From Chionis minor (Eukaryota; Chordata; Aves; Charadriiformes; Chionididae), in the NCBI GenBank assembly GCA_013398295.1, contig VZSF01009849.1, positions 1 through 64,000 of the forward strand: a DNA stretch of 64,000 nucleotides. The letters run 5' to 3'. Position 1 is the stretch's first letter. Every line of letters begins with the position of its first letter. The notes below the pieces were generated by a model. That model did no database searches, was not told where the DNA came from, and worked only from the letters and a program-made list of their open reading frames with translations. This document shows positions 12,000 to 22,329 of the stretch, piece by piece. The translations under genes were made by a program, and so were the position numbers.

Positions 12000-14430
12000 A
12001 GCCAGCATTTATAATCTGTTGACAGTTTTGACATGCACAATATCTGCTATAAAATGTTCAGTAGTTAATAGGATCCACATTGCCCAACTACGAATGTTCT
12101 GACCTAACCTTAGACTACACTTTTAACACTTTAGTATTTATTAGAGTTTCTCTTCTTAGCAAATGTACTCTTGTTCTCCTTGGCAATGTGGGAGCATTAG
12201 TCTGTTACTTCTGCATGTATTCCTGGCACCAGGGAGAAGACTCTTCCTTTGTCTAGTGAGAACCAACCTCAATATACCTCAATGCCTGCTCCTGTCCACT
12301 ACCCACAGACTGTCTGCTGCAATTAAACCTCAGGTAGTAACTTGGAGCAAAAAGAAGTAGGTGCGTGTTGGACAGGTGGTGTGAGAAACTGCAATACTAA
12401 GAGCCAGTAGAAGTATCACTAAATATGTAAAATAAATTGTTTAAAAGTGGGTTACCCCATCTCGGAGATGAATAAGCACACCTGGATGTTTCTGTCTGCT
12501 CTCACCAGACCCACCTGCAAACAGTTTCGTGAAAACTGCACTGTGTTTGAATGGGTTTGTATGGCAGTTTTATAGGCCCCATATACTGTATTTTGGTCTG
12601 CAGTGATCAGAAATCACACGCAGAAATTTTCTTTGATCTGGTACCCTTCCTGGAATTTTTTACAGGAAATTAAGGAAATCAGACGGACCAAAATGACCCT
12701 TGTGCTCTTTGAATTGGTGTCTCCAATTTTATATAAGCAGCACTTGCACAGCTTGTTATTTGCACCCATTCAGTGGACTATGCAAAGTGTAAAACCCACA
12801 TCTTTCATCAGTATAAAACCGGTTGTGACTTCAGTCAAAAAAAACAAATCCAAAGTATCACTGGCTTGGTGGGTTAAATTCTGCCAGTGACAGTCAGCTT
12901 TTAATTCAATCCTTGTTCCTGCATTCCTAAGAAAAAGAGGCTTCAGAGAGCTTGCAAATCAGGCCCAGTAGTAACAACAGTAGCTTGAGACATATGAAAG
13001 CTAGATACTGCACTTTGCTTTGCTATTATCTTCCCTGCGACACTTCCTTTCCCTGGAACCATTTCAGCTGTGCCGTATTTTTTGTCTGGTCACCAAGGCT
13101 CTAATGTAGTAGTCCTAATACAAGCAGCACAGTAGGTACAGGGACTGCAGGCTCATCTTTGCTCAGCGGTGCAATAGCTTCTTGGAAGCAAGCAGAGGTG
13201 CAAAATATAACGAACTACCTTTCCTATCAAAATCAGCAGGAGAAGCCAAAGCTATAGTGTCATCCTACTTAACGCAAATACTCTTCTGCAGCAGTTTGAT
13301 CAGTAGTGCTATCGCTGTCTTAGAAAACTGAAGAAGCTGAAGACCTTGCAGCTGGAGGATTAGGCCAGGATGTACTGAGTCCATTTCAGAGCTGGGATAG
13401 AATAAGAGAGTTCCCAGAAACTGGTCTTTTGGTCAGATCGCGTCTCATTCTTCCTGTCCCTCCACCACAAAATACTGAGGTAGAAAACAACCCTCCAAAA
13501 ACCCAGAACAGCAATCACAAATGAAAGAGCAGTTAGAAGCATTATCTGGAAGAAACCAAGCAATATTTGCCTGTTCAATAAAAAGGGGCCCAGAATATGG
13601 TTCTTTTGAGGCATTTGGATAGGACTACCCAAGGATGGCATTCAATCCACTTATGTCATGCTGTGGGTTGCTTGTTGTTTGTTTCTTCCCCTACAGCATT
13701 TGCCTTTTATTTAATCCATCTTCTATTTTCTTATCAACAGATTAAATTATTTTGGTCATTTAATGTCCTGTAATCTTTAGATCTAATTCTTCTGAAAACA
13801 TATTGTGTGCCAAAATTAAATATAAACATGTATTACTGGTAGCAATGCCCACAGTTAAGGTTGCTCAGCTCTTTCTCACGTATGACATTGGGAATGGGAA
13901 TACGTCTTTTGCCATCTTCAGGAAAAAATAATGTAGTAAGGTAAAAAGAGGGACCAGGGTTAGAGTGGGGAGCTAAAAAGGTGCAAAGGCAGTGGGAGGA
14001 AGAGTTCCAGGACTGGCTGGGAGTGCAGAGGGAAGAAGACCGGTTATGGTCAAAGTAGATGGCAGAAGATGAGGTGTGTCGGATCAAAAGAAGGTTCAGA
14101 GGGAAACAAAGCACAGGGCGGCTACAAGCTAAAAGGAAGGAAGACAGAAATTTGGAAAGCGAGTTGCAACTGATGGAATTTTGCTTGTTGATGGAATGAG
14201 TGGAAAAGGAGATCAGGAGAAAATCTGGGGAGAGAATTCTCTCTCTCAAGAGGAGAGAGAACTGACCGAGAGGAAGGGAACTACAACACAGACCTGAAAC
14301 TGAACCGATCCCTCCTGTGTCATCTATTGCCAGCCAGGATTGTAAAATTTCCTGACTGTGTGCATCTGATTATTTTTTTATTCTGCATCCTTTAATGTCA
14401 GGATCATATGACATATAACAGTATAACAAT
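12000..14430. other. unique sequence, no gene recognised
   Basis: Includes a purine-rich plus-strand stretch (about 13,920-14,270) that creates a 138-codon Ser/Leu-rich open frame on the minus strand (13,833-14,249). The low complexity explains the lack of stops, and I do not regard it as a gene. Confidence 0.5.
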
Positions 14431-14433
14431 GTA

Positions 14434-14520
14434 CCCTGTTAGCTCAAGTGATAGAAGTCTGCGCTACAGATCTGAAAAAAGCAATGTTAAACTCTTGATG
14501 CAAGAATTGCTACAAGCATT
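14434..14520 (+). repeat. tRNA-derived SINE head, degenerate
   Basis: TTAGCTCAAGTGATAGAAG fits a pol III A box followed by tRNA-like sequence. About 45 bases later, ATGTTAAACTCT resembles a decayed B box (GGTTCGANTCC). The spacing is that of a tRNA. A similar head lies at 23,844. It is not a functional tRNA: stem pairing and an anticodon context are not evident. Confidence 0.35.
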
Positions 14521-14754
14521 GCTCCACTATGGATCTAAACATCAAAATCTTGCTGACTGGGGAAAACTATCTCTTTGCTCTAATGAAGAGAATTATACTA
14601 TAAAAGATTTTAAAGACTGTTAATGTTGCAACTCCACTGATCATGAAGGTGTACACCAACCAGGTCCCAAAGATCAAAAAAAGGGGAAAAGTTTGTTCAA
14701 CAGACATTGTGGCTAGGTCTCGGATGTGTGCACGTGTCCACAAAACTAGAGACA

Positions 14755-14925
14755 GAAGTCATGGGTGCTATTCTTAGGTCTGGCAAAAGAGCGGTGTGAC
14801 CTTGGGCAATCTATTAACCTCTCCACACCTCAACTTCCCCATCTATATAAAAGAATGAGGATGACATATTTGGTACTTGACAGGTTTGTAGATCACTAAG
14901 ACCTATGAGATATACCCAAGGGTAG
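14755..14925 (+). repeat. MIR/CORE-SINE relic
   Basis: Contains GTGTGACCTTGGGCAATCT, then TTAACCTCTCCACACCTCAA, then CTTCCCCATCTATATAAAAG, closely following the MIR core in plus orientation. The tail is decayed. This is one of the clearest MIR copies here. Confidence 0.75.
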
Positions 14926-15633
14926 CTCACATTAACTAGCTAGTTCTGCACCTCTGGGCGGGAGAGCTGCTGTTTCCATTTTGTGCACCACCCAATGCAG
15001 TCAGAATTATGGTCAGAAGTCAGCTCCTGTGGTCCATTAATATACACCCTGGCATCTCTCAATGCTGCATTCGAGAACTAATCTGCCTCCAGTCTCGGCT
15101 AATTGGAAAAGGTTTTTTTCTCTGTGTTATGTGGATTTCCAAAGTTAAATCTTGTGTGATAGACAGTGCTGTCACAGCAGCATTAAGTGTTTAGAGAGTG
15201 ATTATTCTTGAAAGACTTTCATTTTTCAAACTTCTGCTTTCAGAAAAAGCTGTGGAAATAAATGAGAACACCAAGGGCTAAGCAACACTTTGAGCTTTAC
15301 AACAATGATCTCCAGAAAGGGGATGCAATAGCCCAGAGCCTTGCCTATTGCATTTACAATTACAAGAATCTGCAGGTCTCCTCATATCACTGTTGGCATT
15401 TAGGGGCTTGCATCAAGTAAAACCCTATTCATAACAGTCAATGTGCTCCTGAGAGGAATCACTCTTAAAACGTCAATATACCTTTTTGTAACCTTTCTAT
15501 TTAATAAAAAAAGAGACAGCTTCAATTAGTGAGGAATATTCCATATAAATTAGATTATTTTAGAAGTTCCAGCAATATTAAAAGATATTTTTAGTAAATG
15601 AACAGCTGTCACTTTGGCAACATTTGTAGCCTT

Positions 15634-15668
15634 TTATTCTTTCTTTCTTTCTTTCTTTTTTTTTTTTC
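15634..15668. repeat. (TTTC)n / poly-T microsatellite
   Basis: Several TTTC units run into a T homopolymer. Confidence 0.85.
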
Positions 15669-16237
15669 AATTTTGGTACCTGGTCACTTACTCTGCATGA
15701 GTCAAACCCACACTCATAATTTCTCACTACAGCTAACAGAAACTACGCCTGCTGAGAAGATGAATAAGGAATATTCAGTATTTATGATCCCACTGCCACC
15801 AACAGCTAAACAGCCAGCTAGGTGGAACTGAAACTTGCTCTCTACAGTCTGCATGTTGTTGATCTCTGGATCAACAAGTAAGTGGGAGCAGCTCCACAGG
15901 CAGAGAAGGGCCCAGTTCAGAAGAGCAGTCCACCTCATTGTCTTGCCAGAGGAAATCAGCACATTGTGCCCTGGTGATGCGTGACAGCCCAACCTGGAAG
16001 CACTGAGCAGTCAACCCTGTCAGCGTGCCTACCAAGATGAGTATGCGAGCTGTTAGGAGATTAAATCCCAAACCTTGCTATCAGCAGAGGCGGAAAAGCA
16101 GGTCCTTTCCTAGCAGCACAGCTTTTACATATCTTCCTCTCCTCTTACATTTTCCTGGCCTCCCATCCAGGGCTTGAACACTTCCTTTCCTCTTATTCCC
16201 TAAAGGAATATTTAACTTGCATTTTAGCAAAAAGCTT

Positions 16238-16272
16238 TTATTAATAATATTATTATTATTTATTATTATATA
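16238..16272. repeat. (ATT)n microsatellite
   Basis: About 35 bases made of TTA/ATT units with a few interruptions. Confidence 0.85.
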
Positions 16273-17496
16273 CAGATTTATCAGTGAAACTCTTCGGGGG
16301 AAAGCTTTTGTCATCCTTGAAAGTGCAGCACAAAGAAACCTGGCCTTATCTTACTAATTACTCCAGTGCCTCCCCAAATCCTATCAAGCTGCTTGTTATT
16401 AATCAGTTAGAACAGTGTTGCCTGTATGGCAATACAACATATGCCAGGATGAGATCTGTTTACAGAACTCCAGCTTTGGCAACGAGCAGGGAGATGCTGA
16501 TGCCAAGAGAAGCAGTCTTGCTGCAGTCTATCAGCCGGATCAGGGGCCAGCAGACACGTGAGATTTCAGGTGTTGGATCCAGAGGGCTGTGGATGCCGTG
16601 CTCTCATCTACCTTCCCCACATTGTCCCTAAAATAACAGCACACTTTGAGGTAGCCTTGAGCCCAGAAGAAAAATTACTGGGATAGACACAGATATAACT
16701 CTCTCAGGGGTATCAAATACCATGATGCACATCTGATGTCCCATGAAAAAACAGAGGTTCTTTTACCCTTCTATTTGCCCACTGATTTTATACCTGCAGT
16801 ATGTACCAGCAGTGTAGAGGAACTGAGAAAATCTTACCACCAAGTATTTTTACTGTCATCATCCTGAAGTTTCTCTGTGACGATATATGGAATATATATG
16901 GGGCAAAAGTTATTCTGTTAATCCCATCGAACCAGCATCTGAGAAATTCACTAACAAACTAATGGATCCAAACCCAGAGGTACTAAGTCCTAACGCAGTG
17001 ACCAGTGGCATGCTCTCTCTTCTCAGAGGAGCATCTCTAAGCTCCTCTCAGATGGGTCAGTGCCAGTTGCTCTTCAAGCAAATTCCTGCTTAAGGCAAGT
17101 GAGAATTTCTCCCCAAGAAAGGCTGCTGCAGCGACAGCAGAGAGCAAAGCAAATCTGCAGCATTCCTTTAAAAGACAAGTGTCTACTGAGGAAAACGTTG
17201 CACAGGTTGATGAAGAAAGATGGACAGTAATGTTTCACTAGAAAACGATCATGATTTTTGCAAGAGTAGAATGAAAGGTCTAGAACAGAACTGCTTCCTT
17301 GGGGTGGGGGTGAGGAAATATATTAGACATGAGAGAAGTATCACGTGATCTTTCTCTAGAGACATCTTTCTACTTTCTGGCAATTGGCAACTCAGAGTGA
17401 AGATGCAGCTGAACCCAGCCCTCTTCCCACTTGAGAACATCAAAACATTTTGTTAACAGTGGCAGGTCAAGTTTCACAGCCAGGCTGAAAACCAGC

Positions 17497-17615
17497 AAAT
17501 TATTACTATTGCTATTTACAGGTCATGAAACAGAGACACAGAAAGATGAAAGAACTTGCCTACAGTCCATTAGCGGCAGCACTGAGAAGAGAATCCAGGA
17601 CATCTTGTGGCTGAT
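17497..17615 (-). repeat. MIR/CORE-SINE relic
   Basis: Reverse-orientation MIR features appear in order: a TTATTACTATTGC stretch, then TTTACAGGTCATGAAACAGA, GACACAGAAAGATGAAAGAA and CTTGCCTACAGTCC. A 5' head region follows. The match to the MIR core is good over about 90 bases. Confidence 0.72.
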
Positions 17616-18248
17616 CATCTGCTTTGTGCATCATCCCATTTTCTTTCCCCAAAAGGCAATGCACTGTTACAGGTATACTACATTCAGTAAATACTCTTCA
17701 AGCAAGACTACACAGTAATCTCATCACAGTGTTTTCCCTTATTTTCTTCAATGGTCAACATATAATATTGCCTCTTTCATTTTACACATTGCTCCTTTGC
17801 AATTCCAGGTTAGGTATTGCCAGTCTGGAAAGACATTTTCACAAGAAAACATAGAAGTAATTCTGCTGACTTCGAATACAAGCTGGTCCAAGTCTTTTGT
17901 CACAAAGGAAGAATCCTGGCTAGATATATAGGGGCATCCTCAATTCAAGGTGTGCTGTGGGGTCTTAAATATCCATTGGGAGGGAGCAGTTTAGCATTTA
18001 TCCTAACAGCAGCATTCAGTAAGACAGCACGTCTCGGTCCGAGCCCCGGTCCTAGTTTAGTAAAACCTAAGTTGACCTTCCAGCCAAGGAGTAGGAGCAC
18101 TGTTGAGTCAGCTGTACAACAATGCAGAGGGAGACGGCAACGGCTCATAAATCTGTTTTGTATTTTAGTATGCCATTAATCTACTCATAATTAGGACAAA
18201 GCACAGGATGAAACCCTAGGCAGGCAGTGATGCCCTTATTACCTGTGG

Positions 18249-18345
18249 ATTGATTCTCCTCTCACTCATCCTGGTGTTACATCAGTGATTTGCCGCTGTT
18301 TCTCTGCTTTACTTTGCTGCGGTGAGGATATGAATCTGGCCCAGA
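18249..18345. repeat. relic of a palindromic non-autonomous element (family A)
   Basis: GATTCTCCTCTCACTCATCC at the left is mirrored by GCGGTGAGGATATGAATCTG at the right, an imperfect inverted repeat of about 35 bases per arm. The same pattern (ATTCTCCTCTTAC ... GTAAGTGAGGA) recurs at 58,367. Comparable palindromes with a central GTAAATCAGGAGTAAC-like core are common in reptile genomes. The exact family name cannot be given without a search. Confidence 0.45.
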
Positions 18346-18349
18346 GCTC

Positions 18350-18630
18350 TAATATCTGTTCTAATTTAATTCGTGCCTCTGTCTCCACATGGGAATTCTC
18401 ATCTAGACACAACCCCCTTTGGGCGCTGTGCTATTTCCAAATATAGGACCTTTTCCCATTTCTGCCAGATTTGATGGGAAGCCCACCTTACTCCAGTTCA
18501 TTCACATGACTTGCGACATGTTTTAAGGTTAGATTTAAGATATTTGTCTCCTCTGCCTACAGTCCATTTTAAGTACATTGCATTTTATTACTTTGTGTAG
18601 TTTTCTTGCACATAAATCAATATATAATGA
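18350..18630. other. unique sequence, nothing recognised
   Basis: AT-rich sequence between two repeat relics, with no open frame of note and no identifiable motif. Confidence 0.5.
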
Positions 18631-18635
18631 AGCTA

Positions 18636-18825
18636 AGCACTTTTACACTCACCAAGGCACAGTGCAGACATTAACTCTCCTAGACCCCTGGGAGGTGAGT
18701 AAAATAAAGAGCATTATTAGCCACTCTATCTAGGTCTTTCCAGTGCATTCCGCAGCAGAGGAGGGACATGTCAGATTTTACAAACAGACAAAACGAGGCT
18801 GGGAGATTAAGAAGTGAACTGTATT
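18636..18825 (-). repeat. MIR/CORE-SINE relic split by about 50 bases
   Basis: The 3' part (CCCCTGGGAGGTGAGTAAAA then GCATTATTAGCC, ending near 18,722) and the core part (ATTTTACAAACAGACAAAAC then GAGGCTGGGAGATTAAGAAG, from about 18,775) are in the correct order for a reverse MIR. Roughly 50 unrelated bases separate them, which suggests a small insertion after the SINE landed. Confidence 0.5.
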
Positions 18826-19117
18826 AGGACAAGGAAGAATATGACCCCGAGAAATCAGCATGCGCTTATGGCAGCTGAAATGTGCAAAGAACCCGCACCC
18901 CTGCATAGCAGAAGCTGTGTGCTCTCAACAACAGACTTTGGATGCAAGTCTGACACTAAGCCAAGGCCAGGGGATTTATGTAGATACCACGATCACTTCC
19001 TAATTCTACCCCATAAGGGATATGCCTTCAGAAAGCAGACATCTCCAAAGATTTATGGAGATGACTGGGTTTTTTGGGGGCCCATGCTGAATGTTTTGGT
19101 ATGTTAGGCTAGAGATG

Positions 19118-19205
19118 TAGCTGTAGCAATTTGCTCAAGGTAATGCAACAGAATGGGCTGAAGAATTGGAATTGCAGAGGTTCTGGCGCTCAGCTCCAAG
19201 TGCAA
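19118..19205 (-). repeat. MIR/CORE-SINE relic, 5' half
   Basis: CAATTTGCTCAAGGTAATGC followed by GAATTGCAGAGGTTCTGGCG and CTCAGCTCC resembles the reverse complement of the MIR core-to-head part. It is short and diverged. Confidence 0.5.
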
Positions 19206-19209
19206 TTTA

Positions 19210-20870
19210 GCACAGCATTGCTATCTCAGTGGTATTCTCTTCTACACTGATTGACAGATTAACGTTTAAAACATGTACGTCCTTAAACTCTTGAAAGGAC
19301 AAACCTGTGAAATTAACCATTTCCCTATTCCAGCAAACACAAATATCACAGAGGACACCCCAGGGCAACACCGTTCCATGAGTAAACACCTGGGAATGTC
19401 TAAGAAACAAACCTGCAGGGGAAGGAGGAAACAAAACATCATGGTGTAACCTAGGGATGAGCATTTGTTACAAGACCCCTTTGTGCCTAACCACAGAGAA
19501 TATGGGCTCGCTAGAGCCTGAAGCTCGCACAGCAACAGCTCACAGTTGTTAATTCTAGAGAACCAAGTTAATTCAAGAGAACCAACAACCAACCCTGCTG
19601 TGTTGGCCAGGATGGAGGCCAATCACAATACAAGGCAAATCCTTTTAATATATTGCATATTGTTGCAGTAATCCAAGACAAATATCCGAAAAGAATATAC
19701 CTTTGCAAGAGTATTTTAGTCACTGCGAAAATTCTTCCAGTGAAGAAACAGCAAAATGATCTTAGCGGCATTCAAGTTGCCTGTCAGCCTTCGAATGAGA
19801 ATCCCCAGGCAGGAGTCCGAGGAGGCCACAGCATCCAAGAGGATGCCAGGGAATGCTGCAGTTCCTGGCGACTTCTCTGTACAAAGGCAAATATGGTTCT
19901 ACAGACCAAGGCAGAAAACACAGCTATGCAACACAGCACCAGTACAAAGTTAACTTTTCTATTCCAGAGGACCAGCTCCATTTCTTGTAAAATTGTTGTT
20001 TGTGTGCACATATCACAGCTTCTTTATAGCCCTTTCTGACTTCCAGGGTCTAATGGCACATGCCGAACACGTCTGCAAGCTTATCATTTTGCTATTATCA
20101 AGGTTAGAAATACACTCTTTTAAAAATTAAAAGCTGAGGTTCAAATGACTCCAGATTGTGTCAATTTAAGAAAAACATTAAGTCTTTCTGGACATAATAA
20201 AGTTATGAGAAGTGTCAATACCAATGATTATTTGTTAAATAACTTACCCCAAATCCTATCTCAGTTGCCAAGAAAGTACTATAGATCTAATTAGAAATTT
20301 CCACACCTCTAGTCAAGCCAGAAAAATCAGTCCACTTTCACCTGTGGTAATCCATACCATTCTCTATCGCCATTACAGAGAAGAGAGCAGTTCAGATGGA
20401 ATAGGTGGATTCTGGCACCTTTAAATATCTTTTCAGCATATAAGAGTTCAAAAGCTGAAAAAAAAGTGATTTTTAAAAACACTAGATAAGATGCTGATTG
20501 TGAAAATCTCTGAATTAGAAGAATGTCTTACACAACGAAAATATGCAAGAGAAGTCTATAATGAACAAAAAAAGTAATTTAAGATTGTTCCCCAAGGAGA
20601 ATAACCCAAAGTATATCTCCTTAAAGCAGCAAAGAAATTAACAGAAACAAAGACTAACATCCCTTTTTTTTGTTGGAAAACGTCACTCCCATTTGCACAG
20701 TGCAGACATACTGTCAGAATGGTTTGCTTTGCAAGCCACTTTGAAAAGTAAAAAAGCGCTTGACACAGGATCTGAAGTTATCAGTACACCTTTGATTTCT
20801 AATGTCTAAACTCTTTTTTATTTTAAATTAAAATCCTGAACACCTTTAATTGTATCTAACACTTCTACAA
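19210..20870. other. unique sequence, no gene recognised
   Basis: Several overlapping open frames near 19.2-20.0 kb occur on both strands (up to 128 codons), none with recognisable domains. From 20,040 to 20,870 the sequence is AT-rich and featureless. Confidence 0.5.
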
Positions 20871-20873
20871 TAC

Positions 20874-21020
20874 TTTTCACCACTAAGTCTGAAAATGCTT
20901 TACAAAGGTTAGAGACATTATCTCCATTTTATAAAAAGACAAACAAGTCGATTTGCCCAGACCCACAAGCAGACCAGGGACAGATACAGAGCTATGATCC
21001 ATCCTCCTGTGTGCTGTAGT
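20874..21020 (-). repeat. MIR/CORE-SINE relic
   Basis: ATGCTTTACAAAGGTTAGAG, then ATTATCTCCATTTTATAAAA and GATTTGCCCAGACCCACAAG follow the reverse MIR consensus closely in order and spacing. This is a good copy including the 3' end. Confidence 0.75.
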
Positions 21021-21024
21021 CCTG

Positions 21025-22190
21025 AGGAAATTAGCATTCCCTTTAATTGCATTTTTATTTCCTTTTAGAGAGCGCACAGGAATATCTGGAAATTTAGTAG
21101 CAATTTTTAAAAATGCTTTTGGGGAAAAGGAAGATTTTAGTCATTCATTATGTGACTAAATTAATGCACATAGAAAAACACTCTTATGAATATAAAGCAT
21201 GGCACACACTCCACTTTCTAGGCTATTTAATATTTGCTCTGAAACTCTGAATCAAATTAAATCCCTCCACTCAGTATTGTTTACAATTTATTTTAATGTC
21301 AATTGAGGAGACAACAGAGAGGTCCTCTTCAGTTTACAAGTGGCTGTGCTCTGCTGGTGTCACCTTCAACAACGCTTGGTCAGGTCTTTTGTAGTCCTCT
21401 CCCACATCCAGCTCCTGATACTCTCTGAATATTGGTACCCATCAGTCGCAGCTCTGAAGGGAAGCTTGAATCCCTTCCACTGCATGTTTCAAGACATTGC
21501 ATTTAGCACAACAATAATTCCAGAGCTCTTCTTTACCACCTTAATTCTGTCTCAGCCTTAATTCCGTACTTTAAGACCACCCATTGATGTTGTTAACTTA
21601 ACAACACCCATTGGTTACAAAGTTACTTCCCACGCATTCATACATGCAGGCTTTATTATGTATATGTTTGTATATATACAAATCAATTTCACAAACATTC
21701 CTAGGCTTAGAACACAAGCTGCCCTGCAAATTAGAAACAACTTTGGGCACCTTGACAAGACAACAATGAGGCAGGAGAATACTCATGGTGCGAATTAAAA
21801 TGGCTGGTCTATAATGGACTTTTCCATTCCCCTTTGAGTCACAGAGATGGGAAACACAAGCTCCCTGAAACACTCCCAGCTCAAGCACGGGCACATTCCA
21901 GCCATGGGGAAGAGCCAACACATGTATTAGCGTGTTAGCGTCTAGGGGTAATATTAGATATTTAACACCGCGTACTGGAAGAAAGCAGGAAGATTTTTTT
22001 ACCAGGTAAAGCCGGCAGGAGAGCTGGAGTAGGTAGATGAGTGTAATTATACTCACTGGAATTTGATCAAAAACACTAGATTAAAACCTTAAACAGTTGG
22101 GGATGCTTTAGTTTTCTCTCTTACCAAAAAGACAGCACATTGTCTATATGTGCAATAACATACCCAGTGGGTCACAGCGGCCTGCAGGAG
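21025..22190. other. unique AT-rich sequence, no gene recognised
   Basis: Contains a 152-codon open frame on the minus strand (21,598-22,056) without a recognisable domain or splice context. A perfect 16-base palindrome of TA-rich sequence lies at 21,667-21,682. Nothing is supported as a gene. Confidence 0.45.
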
Positions 22191-22195
22191 AGTTT

Positions 22196-22228
22196 TAGGT
22201 GTGTATTGTACATATGACTACACACCTA
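22196..22228. repeat. perfect 10-bp inverted repeat, 13-base loop
   Basis: The left arm TAGGTGTGTA (22,196-22,205) is exactly complementary to the right arm TACACACCTA (22,219-22,228). It could form a small hairpin. It sits just outside the GC-rich block that begins near 22.33 kb. No known function. Confidence 0.6.
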
Positions 22229-22329
22229 CCAATATTTGAAACCGGAGCATCAGTAGCATCTACTTAACACAAATTTGCATAAATATACATCAATCTGCAT
22301 ACGATTACATAAACACAGGGCCGTTTTCT

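Larger units (their letters stand above)
14930..17490. other. unique sequence with microsatellites, no gene recognised
   Basis: Apart from the two simple repeats listed separately, I see no recognisable element. Open frames (for example 16,284-16,631, 115 codons) lack known domains or splice context. Confidence 0.5.

Noticed and set aside
13833..14249. 138-codon Ser/Leu-rich minus-strand frame
   Set aside because: Explained by the purine-rich composition of the plus strand, which removes stop codons on the other strand.
14434..14520. Functional tRNA gene
   Set aside because: A and B boxes are degenerate, no cloverleaf pairing is apparent, and no clean pol III terminator follows at the expected distance.
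21598..22056. 152-codon minus-strand open frame
   Set aside because: No known family, no splice context and no codon-like composition that I can see.
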